6,163 nt of DNA from JAPLGZ01 sp038225095 (GTDB lineage: Bacteria; Chloroflexota; Anaerolineae; Caldilineales; Caldilineaceae): positions 1-6,163 of the forward strand of contig JBBREZ010000427.1 of the NCBI GenBank assembly GCA_038225095.1. The letters are read 5' to 3'. The position numbers were made by a program, and so were the translations under genes. How positions within the stretch are numbered: position 1 is the stretch's first letter; the number at the start of each line of letters is the position of its first letter. The notes below the pieces were generated by a model. The model saw only the letters and a list, made by a program, of their open reading frames with translations. It was not told the origin of the DNA and made no database searches. Positions 1 through 5,291 of the stretch are shown here, piece by piece.

Positions 1-153
1 TGCGCCAACATTTGAACGGCAAAATGGCGACGAACCCACTAGCATCGTTTCTCTTGAAAATTAGGTGCAAATCGCAGGTTTGTCATGCCGTACTTGCAGC
101 AGAAGCGATTTGGCGCATTCTAATTTAACGTTGTCGTACTACTCAGCCCCTGT

Positions 154-219
154 GTAGACAGGTAAATAGGTAAACACGTAAATAGGGCATGCTCCCTGGT
201 TACCTATTTACCTGTCTAC
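154..219. repeat. Perfect 20-bp inverted repeat with internal GTAAATAGG units
   Basis: The arm GTAGACAGGTAAATAGGTAA at 154-173 is matched by its exact reverse complement at 200-219. The unit GTAAATAGG occurs at 162-170, again in direct orientation 16 bases later at 178-186, and inverted at 203-211. The 26-base centre has a small stem of its own, AGGG (184-187) with CCCT (194-197). As RNA or single-stranded DNA this would form a long hairpin. No T-tract follows on the + strand, so it is not an obvious terminator. It looks like an intergenic palindromic repeat of the kind found in many copies per genome; the multi-copy nature is inferred and cannot be seen here. Confidence 0.85.
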
Positions 220-305
220 CTAACGTACCGCTCCACCTGCGTCGTTACTAATTTCTGTTCCTATTTGCCGTTCTGGCACAACCGCCCAAGAGCTTTCGGC
301 GTTGG

Positions 306-331
306 GGCGATCAACTCAACACTAGATCGCC
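306..331. repeat. Short inverted repeat GGCGATC/GATCGCC
   Basis: GGCGATC at 306-312 pairs exactly with GATCGCC at 325-331 across a 12-base spacer. It lies about 110 bases upstream of the best promoter candidate. It could be a regulator-binding dyad or a weak hairpin. Seven base pairs is short enough to arise by chance, and no known operator is recognised. Confidence 0.3.
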
Positions 332-373
332 ATCGTAATTGGAGGTTGATGCTTTGTCAAATGGATAAAAATT

Positions 374-391
374 GTGAGGGGGGAGCCTCAC
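374..391. repeat. Small G-rich hairpin GTGAGG/CCTCAC
   Basis: GTGAGG at 374-379 pairs with CCTCAC at 386-391 around a GGGGAG loop. An A-rich rather than T-rich stretch follows, so it is a poor terminator. It lies just upstream of two promoter-like elements. The 8-mer AGCCTCAC at 384-391 recurs at 5001-5008, at the start of the large palindrome behind the ATPase gene, which may mean this is a fragment of the same repeat family. Confidence 0.35.
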
Positions 392-440
392 TCAGCAGAC
401 TTTACAATAAAACATCAGGTATTAGTATAAAAGATGCTGC

Positions 441-470
441 TTGACAATGTTTAACGGTATAGTCCATAAT
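441..470 (+). promoter_or_regulatory. Likely sigma-70-type promoter of the transporter operon
   Basis: A perfect -35 hexamer, TTGACA (441-446), is followed 18 bases later by CATAAT (465-470), five of six matches to the -10 consensus. A transcript would start near 477 and have a leader of about 48 bases before the start codon at 525. A second, weaker candidate just upstream is TTTACA (401-406) with TATAAA (426-431) at a long 19-base spacing. The near-repeats TTTAACGGT (450-458) and TTTAAACGGT (501-510) flank the predicted start region and could be half-sites for a regulator; that is speculation. Confidence 0.55.
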
Positions 471-513
471 AAAAGCCCGCACATCATATTGATCCTAGAT
501 TTTAAACGGTCCC

Positions 514-518
514 AGGAG
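514..518 (+). promoter_or_regulatory. Ribosome binding site deciding the binding-protein start
   Basis: AGGAG at 514-518 sits six bases before the ATG at 525. This fixes the start at that ATG rather than at the in-frame TTG at 441, which has no Shine-Dalgarno sequence, coincides with the -35 hexamer, and would add 28 residues in front of an otherwise normal Tat signal peptide. Confidence 0.85.
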
Positions 519-524
519 AAAAAT

Positions 525-1859
525 ATGCAAGACCAGAAGAGTGGATTGTCTCGACGTAATTTTCTGAAGGTTATCGCCATGGCAAGCGCGCCACTGGTGC
601 TCGCTGCCTGCGCTGCGCCTGCCGGCGTCCCAGCAACGGGTAGTCAGGGCGCCGCGTCGCAAGCGCCGGCTGAACTGCGCTTTGTCGCAATGGATTACGA
701 CAATCGAATGCAACCTGACACCCAGGCGGTGATGGATGCCTTCAACAAAAGCCAGAGCGCAGCCACGGTGAAGTTAGAAGTCGTTGGTTGGCCCGATGGC
801 CGCAATTTGTTGCTGACGCAGATCAGCGGGGGGCAGGCGCCGGACATCTTTAATGGCTCCGGTCAATGGTGCCTCGAATTTACATCGGCCAAGGAAACTG
901 CGCCGCTGGATGATCTCATGGGCAAAGACTTTCTCAACAATTTCTGGGAATCTGGGATCAAGGCGATGACGGTGGATGGCAAGCTCTATGGCATGCCATA
1001 CTTCCTGGACCCACGCGGGCTCTATTACCGCACCGACTTGTTTACAGAAAAAGGTTTAAAAGCGCCAGAAACCTGGGGTGATGTGCGGACCGCGGCCAAG
1101 GCCATCTCGAATCCACCAGCCGTTTATGGCTTTGGCGTCGGGCCGGATGATTATTGGTGGTATGCTTGGATCGGGGCTATCGGCGCGGGCAATGACCTTG
1201 CGCCGTGGACGGCGGACGGTCATTCGCGCATCGCCAGTGAGGAAGGCATTGCGGCTGTCCAATTTTTGACGGACATCGTGCTCACCGACAAAACGTCGCA
1301 ACCTTCTCCGCAGAATGCGAATCGCGATTCCGATTTACAACCACTCTTCCTGGGCAAAAAGATGGCAATGTTGGAAACCGGTTCGTGGATGCCGACCATT
1401 ATCAGCCATGATGCGCCTGATATGAAGTATGACCTGGCCCAGATCCCGGTGGCGAAGGCGGGTATGAAACATCCCAACGTCTTTTGGCCGGATGCGGTGA
1501 TGATGGCGAATCAATCTAAACATAAAGAACAAGCTGCAGAGCTGTTGAAATTTATGTTTAATGCTAAAAACCGGCTGCAATTCGCGCTCCAGCGCGGCGT
1601 CATCCCTGAGCGGATTGACGTGGGCAAGGATGCTAAATATATCGATCCCAACGATCCGTTGACCAAATACAAAGAATTCTATGTGAAAGAATTGGCAACG
1701 GCGCACAATGTCTTTCAAACCCCATGGCCGGCCAGTGGCTCCGAAGACCAAACCTCGGTGACCAATGCGTTAGCGCACATCTGGCTGGGCGAAATGTCGG
1801 TGAAAGATGCGCTGACAGCCGCAGCGAAAGAGATCGATACCCGGCATAAGTTGACGTGA
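525..1859 (+). CDS. Tat-exported lipoprotein sugar-binding protein of an ABC importer (family 1 solute-binding protein)
   Basis: This 444-residue protein is the extracytoplasmic receptor of the importer. It begins with a twin-arginine signal, SRRNFLK at residues 9-15, then a short hydrophobic stretch and a lipobox LAAC with the lipidated cysteine at 29. It should therefore be exported folded and anchored to the outer face of the membrane. A low-complexity Ala/Pro/Gly/Gln linker (30-50) follows. The mature part matches the family 1 (MalE/UgpB-like) fold: DGKLYGMPYF at 151-160, YYRTDLFTEKGLKAPETW at 167-184, FLGKKMAMLETGSWM at 275-289, and a C-terminal LGEMSVKDALTAAAKEID helix at 421-438. Length is typical. 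An aromatic patch, DYWWYAW at 209-215, could stack on sugar rings, but the ligand cannot be named. It is the first gene of the operon, and the strong hairpin after its stop may protect its message. Confidence 0.93.
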   Translation: MQDQKSGLSRRNFLKVIAMASAPLVLAACAAPAGVPATGSQGAASQAPAELRFVAMDYDNRMQPDTQAVMDAFNKSQSAATVKLEVVGWPDGRNLLLTQISGGQAPDIFNGSGQWCLEFTSAKETAPLDDLMGKDFLNNFWESGIKAMTVDGKLYGMPYFLDPRGLYYRTDLFTEKGLKAPETWGDVRTAAKAISNPPAVYGFGVGPDDYWWYAWIGAIGAGNDLAPWTADGHSRIASEEGIAAVQFLTDIVLTDKTSQPSPQNANRDSDLQPLFLGKKMAMLETGSWMPTIISHDAPDMKYDLAQIPVAKAGMKHPNVFWPDAVMMANQSKHKEQAAELLKFMFNAKNRLQFALQRGVIPERIDVGKDAKYIDPNDPLTKYKEFYVKELATAHNVFQTPWPASGSEDQTSVTNALAHIWLGEMSVKDALTAAAKEIDTRHKLT

Positions 1860-1867
1860 CCAGTGCA

Positions 1868-1936
1868 GAGTGCGGAGTGGGGAATGCGGAGTCAGTGCTA
1901 CCTAATTCCGCACTCCGCATTCCGCACTCCGCACTC
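1868..1936. repeat. Strong palindromic repeat (25-bp arms) between binding-protein and permease genes
   Basis: The 25-base arm at 1868-1892 pairs with 1912-1936 with a single mismatch (G1880 against G1924) and a 19-base loop. The right side is also a tandem repeat: TTCCGCACTCCGCA occurs twice in a row at 1906-1919 and 1920-1933. There is no T-tract, so it should not end transcription efficiently. By analogy with the REP element between malE and malF in E. coli, it could stabilise the upstream binding-protein message. A decayed relative lies at 3757-3816. Confidence 0.9.
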
Positions 1937-1956
1937 GTTTGTGAAAGGCATCGATC

Positions 1957-2904
1957 ATGGCCAATCAAGCTATCTCCCTCCCCGTGAACCCGCCGCTAGC
2001 GCGCCCTGGGTTTTTGCACCGTTGGCGCGAGGAATGGACCGAGAATCAACTGGCCTACTGGCTGCTCGTGCCCAGCATTCTAGGGTTTGCGATCTTTTTG
2101 GTCTACCCAATTGCCAACATGATCGTAACCGCGTTTTCCGACGTCGATATCATGGTGCACCCCACGCATTTTGGCACCTTGCAGAACTTCATCGATCTGG
2201 CGCACGATGAGCGCATGCCCATGATTATTCGGCAAACCTGCCTGTTTGCCTTTGGCACGGTGGTGCTCGAAGTGATCATCGCCTTTCCGTTGGCGTTGAT
2301 TTTAAATACGCACTTCCCCGGTCGCTCGCTGGCCAAGGCGCTGCTGCTAATCCCCTGGGCTATGCCCTATGCCGTGTCTGCCATCACCTGGAAATGGATT
2401 TTCCACGGCCAGATGGGTTCGCTCAACTATTTATTGAGCGAGGCCGGCATCATCAAAGACTACGTTGTCTGGCTGGGCAATCCGGGGACGGCCTTTGCTG
2501 CCGCCATGTTTGTCGAAGTCTGGTCTTCGGTGGCGTTTATGACGATCACCTTTCTGGCCGGTCTGCAAGGGATTCCGCCGCATATCTACGATGCGGCCAA
2601 GATGGACGGTGCCGGCGCTTGGCAAGAATTTCGCGATATGACCGTGCCGCAAATGCGCAATGTCTTTATGATTGTGACGCTTTTGTCGGTGATCTGGGCC
2701 TTCCGCTCGTTTGCCGTGATCTGGATTCTGACCAAGGGCGACCCGATCTATCGTACAGACATTGCGGCCACGTACCTCTACAAATTGGCCTTTGAATTTC
2801 GCCATTTTGGCCAAGGCTTTGCGCTTTCTGTCTGTTTGTTTGTCGTGTTGACGCTCTTTAGTATCATTTACACGCGCCTGCTCGGCGCCCAGGAGGGCGC
2901 ATGA
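1957..2904 (+). CDS. ABC sugar importer permease, MalF-like (first membrane subunit)
   Basis: The 315-residue integral membrane protein has a cytoplasmic N-terminus and about six predicted membrane helices, near residues 33-55, 92-118, 123-145, 178-202, 232-258 and 287-307. The EAA loop that docks on the ATPase reads IYDAAKMDGAGAWQEFRDMTVPQM in outline: D212-A213-A214, G218 and P231 hold the conserved places, with Asp replacing the usual Glu. The WLLVPSILGFAIFLVYP start of helix 1 and the LLIPWAMPYAVSAITWKWIF segment are typical of CUT1 MalF/UgpA-type subunits. Length fits the short MalF-like class without the large periplasmic insert of E. coli MalF. The start is supported by GAAAGG eight bases upstream. 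It overlaps the next gene by four bases, so the two permeases are translationally coupled. Confidence 0.93.
   Translation: MANQAISLPVNPPLARPGFLHRWREEWTENQLAYWLLVPSILGFAIFLVYPIANMIVTAFSDVDIMVHPTHFGTLQNFIDLAHDERMPMIIRQTCLFAFGTVVLEVIIAFPLALILNTHFPGRSLAKALLLIPWAMPYAVSAITWKWIFHGQMGSLNYLLSEAGIIKDYVVWLGNPGTAFAAAMFVEVWSSVAFMTITFLAGLQGIPPHIYDAAKMDGAGAWQEFRDMTVPQMRNVFMIVTLLSVIWAFRSFAVIWILTKGDPIYRTDIAATYLYKLAFEFRHFGQGFALSVCLFVVLTLFSIIYTRLLGAQEGA
2891..2896 (+). promoter_or_regulatory. Shine-Dalgarno for permease 2 inside the permease 1 coding end
   Basis: AGGAGG lies within the last codons of permease 1, four bases before the ATG at 2901. The ATGA overlap and this strong site point to coupled translation giving equal amounts of the two membrane subunits, and they support this start over the later in-frame ATG at residue 9. 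Confidence 0.8.
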
Positions 2905-3755
2905 TTGCCAAAGAAACGCCCAGCATGCTGACGCCACGCATTCTCAAAATTGTCGGGATTTTTGGCCTGCTGATCCCCGTGATCTTGATCAGCATCTTCC
3001 CCCTGATCGTGATGGTTTCCACCTCGTTTAAGACCAGCCAGGAAGTCTACATTCCGCCGCCCACTTTTATGCCGCGCGCGCCAACCATCCAAAACTATTT
3101 CGACATCTGGACCGTGGTGCCGTTGGGCACTTATTTTTGGAACAGCTTATTGATTGGCTTGGGCTCAACCGTGGCCTCGCTCGTGTTAGCAATTCCGGCG
3201 GCCTATGCGTTGGCCCGTTATCGCTTTGTCGGCAAAAGCGTCTACGTCCTGTTCTTGCTCGGCATCCAGATGTTTCCGCCAATTGTGTTGATCCTAGGCT
3301 TGTTTCGGCTGATTGCCAGTTTGAACATGCTGGATAATCTGTTGACGATTGTTATCCTCAACGCAATCTTCAGCTTATCCTTTAACACCTGGATGTTGAT
3401 GGGCTACTTTATGACGATTCCGCCCGAAATTGAAGAAGCGGCCATGATGGATGGCAATTCGCGCATGGGGGCGATGGTGCGCATGGTGATGCCGCTTTCC
3501 TGGCCGGGATTGGTGGCCGTGGCGATTTTCAGTTTTATGAATGGCTGGAATGAATTCACACTACCCTTGACCTTTTTGCAAAGCCAGGATAAATTGCCGC
3601 TCACCATCGGCCTCTTCAAGTTTGTGACCCGCTTCAAGGTCGAATGGCATCAGCTCATGGCGGCATCGTTTCTGGCAACCTTAGTCGTTGTGGTCCTCTT
3701 TATGTTGGTACAAGACCAGTTGACCCGTGGTATGGTAGCAGTGAGTGAAAAGTGA
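2901..3755 (+). CDS. ABC sugar importer permease, MalG-like (second membrane subunit)
   Basis: The 284-residue protein is the partner channel subunit. Its first helix (about 15-38) is followed by the usual periplasmic TSFKTSQEVY...PPPTFMPRAPTIQNY segment, then helices near 79-103, 114-138, 145-170, 203-223 and 255-273. The EAA loop is IPPEIEEAAMMDGNSRMG with E179-A180-A181, D184-G185 and P198 in the expected places. SFMNGWNEFTLPLTFL (211-226) matches the MalG/UgpE signature seen as WNEF in this family. The extreme C-terminus, RGMVAVSEK, departs from the usual RGLTAGAVKG-like ending. The last codons merge into GTGAGTGAAAAGTGAGGAGTGCG, which resembles the repeat that follows, so the end may have been rewritten by repeat insertion. 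Function should not depend on these residues. Confidence 0.93.
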   Translation: MIAKETPSMLTPRILKIVGIFGLLIPVILISIFPLIVMVSTSFKTSQEVYIPPPTFMPRAPTIQNYFDIWTVVPLGTYFWNSLLIGLGSTVASLVLAIPAAYALARYRFVGKSVYVLFLLGIQMFPPIVLILGLFRLIASLNMLDNLLTIVILNAIFSLSFNTWMLMGYFMTIPPEIEEAAMMDGNSRMGAMVRMVMPLSWPGLVAVAIFSFMNGWNEFTLPLTFLQSQDKLPLTIGLFKFVTRFKVEWHQLMAASFLATLVVVVLFMLVQDQLTRGMVAVSEK

Positions 3756-3756
3756 G

Positions 3757-3816
3757 GAGTGCGAGCAAATGACACTCATTCCACACGCCGCATTCCGCAT
3801 TCCCAACTCCGCACTC
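3757..3816. repeat. Degenerate relative of the 1868-1936 palindrome
   Basis: CCGCATTCCGCA at 3788-3799 is identical to 1915-1926, and ACTCCGCACTC at 3806-3816 is identical to 1926-1936, so this is the same repeat family. Its outer arms pair poorly: GAGTGCG (3757-3763) with CGCACTC (3810-3816), seven base pairs. A small inner stem is AATGA (3768-3772) with TCATT (3776-3780). It fills most of the gap between permease 2 and the ATPase gene and has no T-tract. Confidence 0.7.
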
Positions 3817-3854
3817 ATTACGTAACGTTCAATCACTTTAACTAGGAAGGCTTT

Positions 3855-4979
3855 ATGGCACGCGTCGTCTGTCGCAATCTCTGTAAACGTTTTGGCGAAG
3901 GTTTGGCCGTTGACAATGTTAATCTGGAAGTGGCTGAAGGCGAATTCTTGGTGATCGTCGGGCCGTCGGGCTGTGGCAAAACTACCACGCTGCGGATGGT
4001 GGCTGGGCTGGAAAGCGTTTCGTCTGGCGAAATTCTGATCGATGACCAAGTGGTGAACCAGGTAGAGCCGCGCCATCGTGACATTGCGATGGTCTTTCAG
4101 AATTACGCGCTCTATCCGCATAAAAAGGTCTTTGACAATATTGCTTATCCGCTTCAACTGCGGCGCGTTACCAAGATGGAAATTGAAAAACGGGTGACAG
4201 AAACCAGTAAACTATTGGGCATTGAGCATTTACTGCAACGGCGCATCCGCCAACTTTCCGGTGGCGAACGCCAGCGCGTGGCCCTGGGCCGTGCGATTGT
4301 GCGCCAGCCGCGCCTCTTTCTGATGGACGAGCCGCTGAGCAATCTCGACGCCCAACTGCGCATCCAGATGCGCCGCGAGATCATCCGTTTGCAACGGCAG
4401 CTAGACATCACGACGATCTACGTCACGCATGACCAGGTCGAGGCGATGACGATGGGCGACCGGATTGTGATCATGCGCGGCGGCCTTGTGCAGCAAGTGG
4501 GCGATCCGATGACGATCTACAACCACCCGGCAAATCAATTTGTGGCGCGCTTTATCGGCAGCCCGCCGATGAATTTATTTGAAGGCGTGCTGGAAAACCA
4601 GAATGGCGAACTTCAACTGCGCACTGGCTTTGCGCACTACACGTTGCCGGCGCGGGCGCGCGATAGCTTGCTGCGCAGCAAGACAACCGCTGCCACCAAA
4701 GTGATGGGCATCACCAAGGTGATGTGCGGCATTCGGGCCGAGGATGTGGCGGTGGCTACTACCCAAACCGGCGATCCGCAAGGTGTGATCGATTTAGTCG
4801 AACCGCTTGGATCGGACGTTTTTGTGAGCGTGGCGATGGGTTCGGACATGCTGTTGGCGCGTGCCAACCCCGATCTGTTGCTGCAAGAGGGACAAAAGAT
4901 ATCCGCCACCTTAAATCTCACCAAAATGCATTTTTTCGACGCCAGCAGCGGCGATAATCTGCTAATTGCCGGTCGATGA
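3855..4979 (+). CDS. ABC importer ATPase, MalK/UgpC/MsmX-like
   Basis: The 374-residue cytoplasmic ATPase powers the importer as a homodimer. The nucleotide-binding domain (about 1-235) is complete: Walker A GPSGCGKT (36-43), Q-loop Q82, ABC signature LSGGERQ (134-140), Walker B LFLMDEP (154-160) with catalytic E159, D-loop SNLD (162-165) and switch histidine H192. The rest (about 236-374) is the MalK-type TOBE/OB regulatory domain, including GIRAEDV (292-298). Length is typical of the family. Within this domain TKVMGI is followed directly by TKVMCGI (281-293), encoded by an 18-base tandem near-duplication. AGGAAGG (3844-3850) supports the start. The gene lies last in the operon, about 100 bases behind permease 2. 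Many such ATPases serve several importers, but one encoded here most likely serves its neighbours. The regulatory domain alone does not tell whether a transcription factor binds it. Confidence 0.95.
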   Translation: MARVVCRNLCKRFGEGLAVDNVNLEVAEGEFLVIVGPSGCGKTTTLRMVAGLESVSSGEILIDDQVVNQVEPRHRDIAMVFQNYALYPHKKVFDNIAYPLQLRRVTKMEIEKRVTETSKLLGIEHLLQRRIRQLSGGERQRVALGRAIVRQPRLFLMDEPLSNLDAQLRIQMRREIIRLQRQLDITTIYVTHDQVEAMTMGDRIVIMRGGLVQQVGDPMTIYNHPANQFVARFIGSPPMNLFEGVLENQNGELQLRTGFAHYTLPARARDSLLRSKTTAATKVMGITKVMCGIRAEDVAVATTQTGDPQGVIDLVEPLGSDVFVSVAMGSDMLLARANPDLLLQEGQKISATLNLTKMHFFDASSGDNLLIAGR

Positions 4980-5002
4980 GATGAAATACGTGTGATTTTT
5001 AG

Positions 5003-5136
5003 CCTCACCCCCGCGCCCAGGGGGCTCCCGCTCTCCTAAACGGAAAAGTGTGTTTCAGAAGAGGGGAGAACGGCATGGCTCTGGCTCCCCCTCTTCTGAG
5101 CAGCTTTTTCTCAGGCGAGGGGCTAGGGGGGTGAGG
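5003..5136. repeat. Nested long inverted repeat between convergent genes
   Basis: The outer arms CCTCACCCCC (5003-5012) and GGGGGTGAGG (5127-5136) are exact complements. Inside, TCAGAAGAGGGG (5055-5066) pairs perfectly with CCCCTCTTCTGA (5088-5099). The intermediate parts, GCGCCC (5013-5018) and the GGGGCT near 5119-5124, pair imperfectly, as in a decaying long palindrome. The CCTCACCCCC...GGGGGTGAGG frame resembles multi-copy intergenic palindromes in large bacterial genomes; copy number here is unknown. Confidence 0.8.
5055..5109 (+). terminator. Probable rho-independent terminator of the transporter operon, possibly bidirectional
   Basis: A 12-bp perfect stem (5055-5066 with 5088-5099), extendable by two pairs past a one-base bulge, is followed five bases later by TTTTT (5105-5109). 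It lies about 75 bases after the ATPase stop codon. On the opposite strand the same stem is followed by a weaker CTTTTCC, so it may also end transcription from the kinase side. The gap between stem and T-tract makes it imperfect. Confidence 0.55.
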
Positions 5137-5153
5137 TTCCTACCTTCATGCCC

Positions 5154-5280
5154 TTAAAACGTCAACTGACCGCCGTCGATCACCAATGCCCCTTCACTGG
5201 CGAGGCGGCGTGCTGTGGCCAGGCCAATTCCATTTGGCGCTACCGGTGATGATAGCCGTTTGATTTTCAAAGCGTGGCAT
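5154..5280 (-). pseudogene. Relic of a short-chain dehydrogenase/reductase, internally deleted and frameshifted
   Basis: Read from the ATG at 5280, the first frame gives MPRFENQTAIITGSA, the typical start of an NAD(P)-binding SDR. One extra base in the TTT at 5233-5235 (AAA on the coding strand) breaks the frame. Removing it gives TGSANGIG, the TGxxxGIG cofactor motif, then LATARRLASEGALVIDGGQLTF and a TAA stop at 5156-5154. IDGGQLTF is the classic SDR C-terminal ending. Only 41 residues remain of a family of about 250: the Asn-Ser-Tyr-Lys catalytic centre is gone, apparently through a deletion joining the start of the second beta strand (GALV) to the terminal LVIDGG. AGGAG (5293-5289) stands eight bases before the ATG and overlaps the kinase stop, so the gene once followed the kinase closely. 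It cannot make an active enzyme. Confidence 0.85.
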
Positions 5281-5291
5281 GCTGATGGCTC

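Larger units (their letters stand above)
1..524. other. Intergenic region upstream of the operon, no supported gene
   Basis: No recognisable coding sequence was found in either direction. Two + strand frames are open from the left edge to stops at 64 and 128, too short to identify. The region carries the 20-bp inverted repeat (154-219), the small dyads at 306-331 and 374-391, and the promoter elements near 401-470. TGCGCCAA at 1-8 is the reverse complement of TTGGCGCA at 110-117, perhaps by chance. A 31-codon frame with a good GGAGG is discussed among the findings. Confidence 0.6.

Noticed and set aside
1..128. Two + strand frames open from the left edge, ending at 64 and 128, as the tail of an upstream gene
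   Set aside because: Only about 20 and 41 residues are visible, neither resembles a known family, and both frames lack any other support.
154..219. CRISPR array
   Set aside because: Only two direct copies of a 9-base unit plus one inverted copy are present; there are no regular spacers and no cas genes.
154..219. Rho-independent terminator of an upstream gene
   Set aside because: The stem is strong, but no T-tract follows on the + strand, and on the - strand the arm is followed by GGGGCTGAG rather than T residues.
1863..2210. Frame spanning the hairpin and the start of permease 1 on the + strand
   Set aside because: It begins in a palindromic repeat and continues out of frame through permease 1, which has clear membrane helices and an EAA motif.
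2431..2937. Long - strand frame opposite permease 1
   Set aside because: It has no ribosome site and no recognisable domain, and is opposite a well-supported gene: a shadow frame.
3681..4157. 158-codon - strand frame across the permease 2/ATPase junction
   Set aside because: It reads through the repeat and opposite the Walker A region, with low-complexity basic composition and no motif.
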